A stretch of DNA of 64,000 nt from Camelimonas abortus (GTDB lineage: Bacteria; Pseudomonadota; Alphaproteobacteria; Rhizobiales; Beijerinckiaceae): NCBI RefSeq assembly GCF_042647165.1, contig NZ_JBHRUV010000030.1; one strand, 5' to 3'. Positions 54,147 to 62,452 of this stretch are shown piece after piece. Made by a program: the position numbers and the translations under genes. How positions within the stretch are numbered: position 1 is the first letter of the stretch; each line of letters opens with the position of its first letter. Under the pieces are notes generated by a model that did not search any database, was not told where the DNA came from, and saw only the letters and a program-made list of their open reading frames with translations.

Positions 54147-54599
54147 TCAGGGAATCACGTAGCCGGCCTCGGCGCACATGCGCCGCACCACCGCCAGGGC
54201 TTCGTCGTCGGTGGCCACCAGAGCCAGCTCGCCGGAGCGGATCTGCCCGCGCGCCGTGCGCACCGCGGCGAGGAACGGCTGGAAGCCGAGATAGACGCCC
54301 TCGCCGTTTCTGGCGTTGAGATAGCCGCAGTACTGTCCCCTGCCCTTGCCGAAGGTCCGGGTGTCGAGCGGCGGCCAGCGCCACTGCACCGAGGACGGAT
54401 CATTGAGGCCGGGCGACAGCGTTTTCGCCAGCGCCGCCTGCTCGGCGGGCAGCAGCGGCCGCGTCGGGGTTTCGGAGACGACGCTGTCGTCCACCTCGAA
54501 CACGTCCTCGGCGTCCTGCATGAAGGCCATGGCGGCGATGCCCGCCACGAACAGCGCGGTCGCCGCGCCCATCACGATTTTCTTCCCCGTCAGCGCCAT
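54147..54599 (-). CDS. hypothetical membrane-anchored protein
   Basis: The 150-residue protein has one N-terminal hydrophobic segment (GAATALFVAGIAAMAFM), then an acidic stretch and a compact domain with LNDPSSVQWRWPPL, YCGYLNARNGEGVYLGFQPF and a final CAEAGYVIP. Two Cys could form a disulfide in the periplasm. I do not recognise the family, although NDPSSVQWR-like and NxKN-like segments occur in small exported proteins of unknown function. It is convergent with gshA and only 31 bases away. Confidence 0.75.
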   Translation of the reverse strand: MALTGKKIVMGAATALFVAGIAAMAFMQDAEDVFEVDDSVVSETPTRPLLPAEQAALAKTLSPGLNDPSSVQWRWPPLDTRTFGKGRGQYCGYLNARNGEGVYLGFQPFLAAVRTARGQIRSGELALVATDDEALAVVRRMCAEAGYVIP

Positions 54600-54711
54600 G
54601 CCCGTCGCCGCCCCTCACGCCCTGTCGCGCCGGAAGGGCGACGCCCTTCCCGGCCTGTCCCTGCGATAGCCGCGCCGGCGTGCGCCGGCAAGGGCCCGCG
54701 CGGCGCGCCGC

Positions 54712-55521
54712 TCACGCGGTGTAGCGGGCGATGATGGCGTCGCGGTCGGCGCTGGTGACGCCAAGACGGGTGAGATAGCCGTCCACCGAGCCGTAGCGCT
54801 CCTTCGCCGAATCGAAGGCGATCTCCAGGTGATGGCCGGCCACGCCGAGGAAGGCGTGCACCGCCTCGTCCGGCACCGGCCGGCCCAGCGCCCCGGAGAG
54901 ACGCTTCTGCACCTCGGCCCGGCGCGCCCCGGTCATGGTGAGCTCGTTGGTGAGCAGGTAGTCGGCGATGATGTCGTCGCGGTGCACGCCGAGCACCGTG
55001 TGGACCAGGGCGACCAGCAGGCCGGTGCGGTCCTTGCCGGCGGCGCAGTGCACCAGCGCCGCCCCGTCGGTCTGCGGCAGCGCCTTGAGGGCGCGGGCGA
55101 ACAGGTCCATGTGGCGCTCCTCGTGCAGCGCCTTGCGGTAATAGCCCTGCAGATATTCCTCGATGGCGGCCGGGGTGACGTCGGTGCGGCGCAGGAAGGT
55201 GAGATGCGGCGTCTCAGCCTCGTCGCCGATGTCGTTCTCGATCACCTGGCCGCGCCAGTTGGGCGGCCGGCGCGAGGGCTGGGTGCGGCGCTCGGTGGGC
55301 CGGCGCAGGTCCACCACCAGCGCGAGATTGAGCCGGGCCATCAGCGCAAGGTCGGCGTCGGTGGCCTCGTGCTGGTGGGCGGCGCGAAACAGCCGGCCGG
55401 TGACCACACGGCCGCCGGCCGCGGTGGCGTAACCGCCGAAGTCCCGGAAATTGATGATCGCCTCGCAGGGAAGCACCCGGCTCCAGCCGGTGTCCTGCGC
55501 CTGAACGCCCTCGTATTTCAT
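54712..55521 (-). CDS. tyrosine phosphatase family protein (Y_phosphatase3)
   Basis: The 269-residue protein has the CX5R phosphatase loop VHCAAGKDRTG with C159 and R165. It also shows the INFRDFGGY and GRLFRAAHQH strands that mark the bacterial family with tyrosine and lipid phosphatase members. The N-terminus has no signal peptide. The family includes lipid phosphatases such as LipA and phosphotyrosine phosphatases, so the substrate is open. The ATG at 55521 was chosen because the frame upstream has no similarity. Confidence 0.88.
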   Translation of the reverse strand: MKYEGVQAQDTGWSRVLPCEAIINFRDFGGYATAAGGRVVTGRLFRAAHQHEATDADLALMARLNLALVVDLRRPTERRTQPSRRPPNWRGQVIENDIGDEAETPHLTFLRRTDVTPAAIEEYLQGYYRKALHEERHMDLFARALKALPQTDGAALVHCAAGKDRTGLLVALVHTVLGVHRDDIIADYLLTNELTMTGARRAEVQKRLSGALGRPVPDEAVHAFLGVAGHHLEIAFDSAKERYGSVDGYLTRLGVTSADRDAIIARYTA

Positions 55522-55813
55522 CGTCCGTCGTTTCCTGCCCGCGCCGCCCGCCCCGGGCCCTGTCACGCCCGCCGGCCGCGCGGGCCGGCCCCCGGAGTTC
55601 TACATGCCCGGCGCGGAGCGGCCAAGACGCAGCGGCCCGCGCCCGGCGCCCGCCGGCGCCGCCGCGCATGCGGCGGCCGCATGACGGGGCCGCAGGCGGC
55701 GCCGGCGCGCACGTCCGCGCGCAACCAGCGCGCAAACGGATATGGGGCGGCGGCCGGCCCGCCGGAGCGCCCCCCGTTCACCGCCGCAGGAACTGCGGCG
55801 CAGGCCGGACGCG

Positions 55814-56389
55814 TCAGCCCTTCAGGCGACGGTTGCACTCGCTGTAATAGCCGCCGCCCTTCTGGATCCACTTCATCCCGCCGTTGGCGTTGGTCGCCTT
55901 GTTGGCGTTGTACTGGTCCAGGCATGTCTTCATGCGCTGCCGGGCGGGCTTTTCACTGGCGTATTTCGGCGAGACCGCGGTGGGGAACACGGGCCCGCCG
56001 GCGCGGACCGGCGCGGTCTGCGAGCGGGCCGCCGGCGCGGCGGCGGGCGCAGGAGCCGGAGCCGCAGGCGCAGCGGCGGCGGGCGCAGGAGCCGGAGCCG
56101 CAGGCGCAGCGGCGGCGACGGCGTCGGCGCAGCGGGTCTTGCGGAATTCGTTCCACGTCATGCCGCCGAGCGTGCCGGCGCTTTGCGCCGCCTTGTAGCG
56201 GGCGCTGCACTCATGCATGGACAGCGCCATGGCCGGCGAGACGGCGAACCACGCCGCGGCCAGCGCCGGGCCGGCGGCGACGCCGGCGAGCAGCAGCGTC
56301 CGGCGCCGGTCCGGCGGCGTCGCGGCGATGGCGCGCGCGGCGCGCCGGCGGGCGTCTGACAGGGCGACTTCGTTACGTGCATACGTCAT
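55814..56389 (-). CDS. exported protein with two PsiF-like modules and an Ala/Pro linker
   Basis: After an unusually long N-terminal part and a hydrophobic segment (LLLAGVAAGPALAAAWFAV) the 191-residue protein has two related modules. The first is ECSARYKAAQSAGTLGGMTW with a later TRCA; the second is KTCLDQYNANKATNANGGMKW with a later SECN. Each has the C-x(n)-W/F-x(n)-C layout seen in PsiF-like proteins of alphaproteobacteria. Between them is a low-complexity Ala/Pro stretch encoded by a 36-bp repeat. AGGAGA precedes the ATG at 56389. The role is unknown; it is probably periplasmic or membrane-anchored. Confidence 0.72.
   Translation of the reverse strand: MTYARNEVALSDARRRAARAIAATPPDRRRTLLLAGVAAGPALAAAWFAVSPAMALSMHECSARYKAAQSAGTLGGMTWNEFRKTRCADAVAAAAPAAPAPAPAAAAPAAPAPAPAAAPAARSQTAPVRAGGPVFPTAVSPKYASEKPARQRMKTCLDQYNANKATNANGGMKWIQKGGGYYSECNRRLKG
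56038..56109 (-). repeat. two perfect 36-bp tandem copies in the PsiF-like gene
   Basis: The copies are 56038-56073 and 56074-56109, with the first few bases of a third. They encode 12-residue Ala/Pro units of the linker. The period is a multiple of three, so copy number can vary without a frameshift. Confidence 0.9.
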
Positions 56390-56943
56390 CAGTCAGGTCT
56401 CCTGTTCCCGTTCGGGTCATCACCGGGTCCAGCCGCCATGGGCTGCGGCGGCGTTCCCGTTCGCGGACGCCGCCGGGACGGACCGCAGGGGCCGCCGGCT
56501 GGCGCATTCCGCTCCGGAGCGACCTCCCGCAACGTTTCTCCCCGATATTAGAACCTTCAGGCCGCCCTTTGGCGAGCGGTTTCTCGCGCAACCACCGGCG
56601 TGCGGGCGGCGGCGGCCGCGGCGACGTCCGCACGCCCTCCGGCTCCGGCGGCCGCAACGGCGGCGCACGAAAAAGGGGACGGTTCGCGCTGGCGGGATGC
56701 CCGCCGGCGCGATCGCCCCCCCTGTGACGTCAGCCTCGGCAGCGGGAGCCGCCGGCCCCGGGCGTGCTCCCTTCGCGCACCGTCGCCCCGGGGGCCTCCG
56801 CGCGCCATGGCGCCTGACGCCCCCCGGAACCGCCATCAAAAGATGACGTAAAAATTACTTGCGCGTGATATTATTGTCAACACTGCAAAAAGCAAAGTCC
56901 GCGCCCGCCGGCGAACCGCCATGCAAGAAAGCGGCGTTTTCCT
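56390..56943. other. gene-free stretch with an AT-rich island
   Basis: These 554 bases carry no gene I can support. The part from about 56835 to 56900 is much richer in A and T than anything else nearby and contains a good minus-strand promoter. Open frames on both strands are Arg/Pro/Ala-rich and look like shadows. No clear terminator of the ABC operon is visible. Confidence 0.55.
56852..56880 (-). promoter_or_regulatory. predicted promoter reading away from the ABC operon
   Basis: On the minus strand a perfect TTGACA (56880-56875) is followed after exactly 17 bases by TAATTT (56857-56852). A start near 56844 would give a transcript of about 450 bases before the PsiF-like gene. Either that gene has a long leader or an unannotated small RNA is made. 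Confidence 0.5.
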
Positions 56944-58346
56944 TTATTCGCCTTCGTCGAGACTGAAGAGCTCGGTCTGTTCGTCATAGGTGAACAGCTC
57001 GGCGTAGCGCCCCCAGGCAATGGCGGTGTTGAGCGTCTGCTCGGCGTAACTTTCCGACATCGCCCCTTCCAGGCGCTCGCGGAAGCGGGCGGCGGGGGCG
57101 CGGTGGCCGGGGCGCTGCTCCAGCTCCTCGACGATGCCGCGCACCAGCGGCACGTGGCGCATCAGCTGTTCGGCGAACAGCTCCTTGCGCGCGTCGGTCT
57201 CCATTTCGGCGAAGGCGAAGCCGGCGTCGGTGAGGTGCAGGTCGCCGTCGCGCATGTCGGCGAAGCCCAGCAGCTGCAGCGCCTCGCCCAGCTGCACCAT
57301 TTCGTCGGCCTCCAGCTGGTGGTCCCGGGCCAGCTCGGGCAGGTCGGCGCGGCCGTTCCAGGGCTCGTCGGCCAGCGCCTCCATCAGGCCGGCCATGATG
57401 TTGGTGGAGACCGGCTGCAGGGCGAGCGTCATGTCCGCCGCCACGTCGGCGCCGGCGCGGCTGCGGCGGGTCATGCGGGCGTAGACGTCATCCACCACCT
57501 TGTGGAAGCGCGGATCCTGCCGGTTGCGCGGATGCGGCAGGGTGATGCGCACCTGGGCCGCCACCCGGCCGGGGTTGGAGGAGAACACGAGGATGCGGTC
57601 GCACAGCAGCACCGCCTCCTCGATGTTGTGGGTGACGATCAGCGCCGCGCCGATGGGCAGGCGCTCGTCCATCCACAGGTCGATGAGGTCGGTGCGCAGC
57701 GTCTCGGCGGTAAGCACGTCCAGGGCCGAGAACGGCTCGTCCATCAGCAGCACGTCCGGGTGCATCACCAGGGCGCGGGCGAAGCCGACGCGCTGGCGCA
57801 TGCCGCCGGAGAGCTCGCGCGGATAGGCGTTCNCACGTCCGGGTGCATCACCAGGGCGCGGGCGAAGCCGACGCGCTGGCGCATGCCGCCGGAGAGCTCG
57901 CGCGGATAGGCGTTCTCGAAGCCGTCCAGGCCAATGAGGTCGATGGCCTGCAGCGCCCGGCGGCGGCGCTCGGGCGTGTCCAGCCCCAGCGCCTCGAGGC
58001 CGAGCTCCACGTTCTCCTGCACCGTGAGCCAGGGGAACAGAGCGAAACTCTGGAACACCATGGAGACCCCGCGCGGCGGCCCCTCCACCGGCTCGCCGCG
58101 GAACAGCACCTCGCCCGAGGTGGGCGCCAGGAGGCCGGCGGCGATGCGCAGCAGCGTGGACTTGCCCGAGCCCGACCGGCCGAGCAGGCCGATGATCTCG
58201 CCCTGGCGCACCTCAAGGTTGACGCCGTCGAGCACGGTCAGCGCCTCGCCGCTCGCCTTGGCGAAATCACGCCGGACGTTGCGCACCTCCAGCAGGACCG
58301 GCCTGCCGTTCCGCTCCGCCTGCCGACCGGGGCTTTCGCGCGTCAT
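56944..58346 (-). CDS. ABC transporter ATP-binding protein with C-terminal AAA-associated domain; frame broken by an assembly join
   Basis: The ATPase half has Walker A GRSGSGKST, the Q-loop VFQSFALFPWLT, the signature ELSGGMRQRVGFARAL and Walker B LLMDEPFSALD. The type is NitT/TauT (nitrate, sulfonate, taurine). The C-terminal 150 residues (from about LQPVSTNIMAGLM) are the AAA-associated domain found in some members, with AIAWGRYAELFTYDEQ near the end. An 82-base direct repeat with one N between the copies (57751-57915) shifts the frame. Removing one copy and the N leaves 1320 bases, exactly 440 codons including the stop, so the real gene is almost surely intact with 439 residues. It lies downstream of the permease gene in the same direction of transcription order reversed: the permease (58423-60147) is transcribed first. 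Confidence 0.92.
57751..57915. repeat. 82-base direct repeat flanking a single N (likely scaffold join)
   Basis: Positions 57751-57832 and 57834-57915 are identical, with an N at 57833. The repeat lies inside the conserved signature-motif region of the ATPase. Two contigs that overlapped but were not merged would give exactly this picture. Confidence 0.95.
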
Positions 58347-58422
58347 GCGATCTTCTCCGCCTGTCCGCGCCCGGAGGCGCGGTTCCGCCTGGGGCCGGCG
58401 CCGGCGGCGCCGCCCCGTTCCG

Positions 58423-60147
58423 TCATAGCCTGAAGCGCCGCTCGCACCAGTCGCGCAGCGGCAGCCACACCGCCCGGTTCAGCGCCAGCACGAACAGCGA
58501 CATCACCGTGACGCCCAGCGTCACCCGGGCCATGTCGCCGGCCGCGGAGGCGACGGCGATGTAGGCGCCGAGACCGCTGGCCGACAGGGTGACGTCGCCC
58601 CACTGCGCCACCTCGGCGACGATGCTGGCGTTCCAGGCGCCGCCCGCCGCGGTCATCGCCCCGGTGACATAATAGGGAGCGACCGCCGGCAGGATCAGCC
58701 GGCGCCAGCGCAGCAGCCCGGCGAGGCGCAGGCTGCGCCCGGCCTCGCGCAGGTCGCCGGGGATGGCCGTGGCCCCGCCGATGACGTTGAACAGGATGTA
58801 CCACTGCGCGCCCAGCGCCATCAGCGCCGTGAGCCAGATATTGGGGTCGCCGTTCAGGCGCACGATCGCCGCCACCACCAGCGGAAACAGCAGGTTGGCA
58901 GGGAACGCCGCCGCGAACTGCACCAGCGGCTGGATGCGCGCCGCCAGCCGCGGCCGCATGCCGATCCACACCCCCACCGGCGTCCACACCAGGCTGGCCA
59001 GCACGACGGTCGCCGCCACGCGCAGGAAGGTGATGAAGCCAAGGCGCAGCGCCTCGATGAAGTCCTCCGGCCCGAGGGCGGCGCGCACGTAAACGGCCAC
59101 GTGCCAGCAGGAGCCGGCGACGCAGGCCAGCAGCAGCGCGCCCCAGGCGACGTCCGCGGCGCGGGCGAGCCAGGGCGGCGTCCGCCGCCGGCGCCGGCGC
59201 GGCGGACCGAAATCCAGCCGCAGCTGGCCGAGCCGGCGCAGCCCCTGGCTCACCGGCGCCACCAGCGCCCGCAGCGCGCGCGTGCGCCGGAACAGCGCCA
59301 GCAGCCACGCCTCCGGCGCCGGGCTGTCGTCGACGTCGCCGCTCATGCGGAACTTGTGGGACCAGGCCAGCAGCGGCCGAAACAGCGCCTGGTCATAGAC
59401 CAGCACCACCACCGCCATGGTGAGGGCGGCGTAGCCCACCGCCCTCAGGTCGCGGGCGTCGATGGCCATGGCGAGATAGGAGCCCACGCCCGGCAGCAGG
59501 ATGTGCTGGTCGCCGACGGTGAGCGCCTCCGAGGCGACGATGAAGAACCAGCCGCCTGACATGGACATCATCATGTTCCACACCAGCGCCGGCATGGAGA
59601 ACGGGGCGGTGAGCCGCCAGAAGAACTGCCAGCGGGAGAGCTGCAGGGAGCGCGCCGCCTCCTCAAGATCGCGCGGGGTCGCCCGCGCCGCGTGCAGGAA
59701 ACCGAGCGCCATGTTCCAGGCCTGGCTGGTGAAGATGGCGAAGATGGCGGCGATCTCCGCTCCCGCGACCTGGCCGGGAAACAGCCCGAGGAAAAAGGCG
59801 ACGGTGAAGGTGAGGAAGCCCAGCACCGGCACCGACTGCAGGATGTCCACCGCCGGCTCCAGCAGCTGCGCCGCGCGCCGGCTGCGCAGGCACAGCGCGC
59901 CGAAGGCGAAGGTGAAGGCCAGCGAGGCGACCATGGCCGCCAGCATGCGCAGCGTGGTGCGCAGGGCGTAATAGGGCAGATGGGCGGGATCCGTGCTCAC
60001 CGGCGGCGAGCGCAGCGCCTCCAGCGGGGCGTTGATGTCGCGCGCGCCCGCGGCGATCGCCGCCATCAGCGCCACGACCAGCGCGAACGCAGCCACGTCC
60101 CAGACGTTGGGGAGCCAGCGGCGCCCCTGTGGCGGTGACACGATCAT
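58423..60147 (-). CDS. ABC transporter permease with two fused permease domains
   Basis: The 574-residue protein contains two binding-protein-dependent permease domains in one chain. Each has about five to six helices and its own EAA-type loop: DLEEAARSLQLSRWQFFWRL in the first half and DLREAGRSLRLAGLLRWRR in the second. A hydrophilic Arg-rich linker (residues near 280-330) joins them. The pair is enough for a complete membrane pore with two copies of the ATPase. No periplasmic binding protein gene is adjacent. The ATG at 60147 overlaps the stop of a short upstream frame that I do not accept. Substrate unknown; NitT/TauT-type by its ATPase partner. Confidence 0.9.
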   Translation of the reverse strand: MIVSPPQGRRWLPNVWDVAAFALVVALMAAIAAGARDINAPLEALRSPPVSTDPAHLPYYALRTTLRMLAAMVASLAFTFAFGALCLRSRRAAQLLEPAVDILQSVPVLGFLTFTVAFFLGLFPGQVAGAEIAAIFAIFTSQAWNMALGFLHAARATPRDLEEAARSLQLSRWQFFWRLTAPFSMPALVWNMMMSMSGGWFFIVASEALTVGDQHILLPGVGSYLAMAIDARDLRAVGYAALTMAVVVLVYDQALFRPLLAWSHKFRMSGDVDDSPAPEAWLLALFRRTRALRALVAPVSQGLRRLGQLRLDFGPPRRRRRRTPPWLARAADVAWGALLLACVAGSCWHVAVYVRAALGPEDFIEALRLGFITFLRVAATVVLASLVWTPVGVWIGMRPRLAARIQPLVQFAAAFPANLLFPLVVAAIVRLNGDPNIWLTALMALGAQWYILFNVIGGATAIPGDLREAGRSLRLAGLLRWRRLILPAVAPYYVTGAMTAAGGAWNASIVAEVAQWGDVTLSASGLGAYIAVASAAGDMARVTLGVTVMSLFVLALNRAVWLPLRDWCERRFRL

Positions 60148-60406
60148 CAGGCGGGAACCTGCGTTGACATCTGCGCGGCTGGCGCCGGCGCGCCGGCCGC
60201 TTCCGGAACGGGACCGGCCGCCCGCGCCGGACGCCAGCCTGGCGTCCAGCATAATGCAGCCGCGACGGCCTTTACCACAGCCCGCGGCCGGAAGGCGCCC
60301 GCAAGCGCACATGCGCCGGATATGGCGACGGCGTTGATCTGGCCGCCGGCAACACGCATGCTGCCCTGCGGCGGGGAAACAGGCGGCCGGACGGCCGGAG
60401 GCGACG

Positions 60407-61681
60407 GTGCTGGAAATAGTGGTGGTGCTCCTGCTGACCGTCCTCAACGGGCTGTTCGCGCTGTCCGAACTGGCCATCGTGTCGGCGCGGCCGGCGCGGC
60501 TGCGGGCCATGGCGGAGCGGGGCGCGCGCGGCGCGCAGACGGCGCTCGCCCTGTCCGGCGCCCCCGGCCGCTTCCTGCCGACGGTGCAGGTCGGCATCAC
60601 GCTCATCGGCATTCTGGCGGGCGCGGTTTCAGGCGCGGCCCTGGGCGAGCGGCTGTCGGCGCTGCTGGCGGAGGCGGGGCTGCCGCCGCGCCTCGCCGGT
60701 TCGCTGGGCTATGGCGCGGTGGTGACGCTCATCACCGTGCTGTCGGTGATCATCGGCGAGCTGGTTCCGAAGCAGCTGGCGCTGCGCGATCCGGAGCGGC
60801 TGGCCTGCCTGACGGCGCCGCCGCTGGCGGCGCTGTCGCGGCTGGCGGCGCCGCTGGTGTGGCTGCTGGACGCCGGCACCCGGGCGGCGATGCGGCTGCT
60901 GGGCGCGCGCGGCGACGCCGGGCCGGACATCAGCGACGCGGAAATCCGCGACATCGTGCGGGAGGCGCGCCGCGCCGGGGTGATCGCCGCCGAGGAGCAG
61001 CAGATGATCGGCGGCGTGCTGCGTCTTGGCGACCGCACCGCCCGGGGCGTGATGACGCCCCGCCTCGACGTGGAGAGCATCGACGTGGCCACGCCGGCGC
61101 GGGAGGCCATCGCCCGCATCGCCGCCAGCGTCCACTCGCGCTTTCCGGTGACGGACGGGCAGCCGGACAATGTCATCGGCGTGCTGGCGGCGCGCGACCT
61201 GCTGCGCGCGGCCCAGCGGGGCGAGGAGCCGGACCTGCGCGACCTGCTGCGCCCGGCGCCGGTGGTTCCGGACACGGTCAGCGCCCTGGACGTCATCCGC
61301 ACGCTGCAGCACGCGGCCACGCCCATGGCGCTGGTTCACGACGAGTACGGCCACTTTGAGGGCGTCGTCACGCCGGCGGACGTGCTGGAGGCCATCGCGG
61401 GCGCCTTTGACGCGGGCGAGGAGGACGAGGCGGAGGAGGCGGTGCGCCGCGCCGACGGCTCCTGGCTGCTCTCCGGCGCCATGCATGTGGACGAGATGGC
61501 GGAGCTGTTGCGCATCGACCTGCCGGAGGAGCGGGACTATGACACGGTGGCGGGGCTGGTGATCGACGTCATGCGCCGCCTGCCGCAGCCCGGCGACAGC
61601 GTGGAGCTGGCCGGCTGGCGCTTCGAGGTGATGGACATGGACGGGCTGCGCGTGGACAAGGTGCTGGCGAGCCGCGCGTGA
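60407..61681 (+). CDS. CNNM/CorC-type membrane protein with CBS domains (HlyC/CorC family)
   Basis: The 424-residue protein has an N-terminal DUF21 domain with about four helices (VVLLLTVLNGLFALSELAIVS, about residues 5-25). A CBS pair follows, with GVMTPRLDVESIDV and VIGVLAARDLL in the first and MALVHDEYGHFEGVVTPADVLEAI in the second. The last 80 residues are the CorC-HlyC transporter-associated domain. Such proteins are linked to magnesium or cobalt efflux and were once called hemolysins; I would not infer hemolysis. The start is a GTG at 60407 with CGGAGG upstream. Confidence 0.93.
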   Translation: MLEIVVVLLLTVLNGLFALSELAIVSARPARLRAMAERGARGAQTALALSGAPGRFLPTVQVGITLIGILAGAVSGAALGERLSALLAEAGLPPRLAGSLGYGAVVTLITVLSVIIGELVPKQLALRDPERLACLTAPPLAALSRLAAPLVWLLDAGTRAAMRLLGARGDAGPDISDAEIRDIVREARRAGVIAAEEQQMIGGVLRLGDRTARGVMTPRLDVESIDVATPAREAIARIAASVHSRFPVTDGQPDNVIGVLAARDLLRAAQRGEEPDLRDLLRPAPVVPDTVSALDVIRTLQHAATPMALVHDEYGHFEGVVTPADVLEAIAGAFDAGEEDEAEEAVRRADGSWLLSGAMHVDEMAELLRIDLPEERDYDTVAGLVIDVMRRLPQPGDSVELAGWRFEVMDMDGLRVDKVLASRA

Positions 61682-61926
61682 GGCCGGCTGCAGGGGCGCC
61701 GGCGCAGCAGGCGCACCATGGCCGGCAGCCCCGTCGCCGGGTCATGACCGGCGAATATGGCGCGCGCCCCCGTCGCCGGGCCCGCGCGCCGGATGTCGCC
61801 GCCCCCCGCCGGGCGCGAAACCCGGCCCGCCGGACCTGACGCACGAAACCTGGGGCGCGGAGCCCTGGCGCGCGCAACCCGCGGCCGGCGGCCGGGCGAC
61901 GCGCTCCGCCCGCGCCGCAGCCCCCC

Positions 61927-62409
61927 TCAGCGCCGCCCGGCGAAAAACGCGCGCAGCAGCGCCGCCGCCTCTGATTCGGCGAGGCCGCCGTAAACCTCCG
62001 GCGCATGGTGGCAGGTGGGGGAAGCGTAGAACCGCACGCCATTGTCCACCGCCCCGCCCTTGGAATCGGCGGCGCCGTAATACAGCCGGCGTATGCGCGC
62101 GAAGGAGATGGCCGCGGCGCACATCGCGCACGGCTCCAGCGTCACGTAGAGGTCGCAGTCCAGCAGCCGCTCGTTGCCCAGAACCTGCGCCGCCTGGCGG
62201 ATGGCCAGCATTTCGGCGTGGGCGGACGGGTCTTTCAGCTCCCGCGGCCGGTTGCCGGCGCGGGCGATGATTTCGCCGCGACGCACGATCACCGCCCCCA
62301 CCGGAATTTCGCCGCGGTCGCCGGCGGCGCGCGCCTCCGCCAGCGCCGCCTCCATCATCGAGGCGCCGGCGCGGCGTTGGGGCGCATTGTCAGTATCGTT
62401 CCACCGCAT
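61927..62409 (-). CDS. tadA: tRNA adenosine(34) deaminase
   Basis: TadA deaminates A34 to inosine in tRNA-Arg(ACG). The zinc site is H64-A-E66 (PSAHAEMLAI) with C94 and C97 (LEPCAMCAAA), the cytidine deaminase-like fold. EIPVGAVIV and the C-terminal EVYGGLAESEAAALL are family features. The 160 residues are full length. It is divergent from the rluB-like gene with only 43 bases between the starts. Confidence 0.96.
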   Translation of the reverse strand: MRWNDTDNAPQRRAGASMMEAALAEARAAGDRGEIPVGAVIVRRGEIIARAGNRPRELKDPSAHAEMLAIRQAAQVLGNERLLDCDLYVTLEPCAMCAAAISFARIRRLYYGAADSKGGAVDNGVRFYASPTCHHAPEVYGGLAESEAAALLRAFFAGRR

Positions 62410-62452
62410 GGTTGTCCTCGCCTGACGGCCTGTCCTCTGCTATCACGCCGCG

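Noticed and set aside
56420..56836. Minus-strand 138-codon frame directly behind the predicted promoter at 56852-56880
   Set aside because: The product is extremely Arg-rich with no hydrophobic core or motif, and it has no ribosome site. The promoter may serve an RNA or a long leader.
56944..58346. ABC ATPase as a pseudogene or as two overlapping genes
   Set aside because: The break coincides exactly with an 82-base repeat and an N, and collapsing it restores the full protein.
60148..60359. Short minus-strand frame of 70 codons ending at the permease start
   Set aside because: It is Ala/Pro-rich without any domain. The overlap with the permease start is suggestive, but composition and the lack of a ribosome site argue against it.
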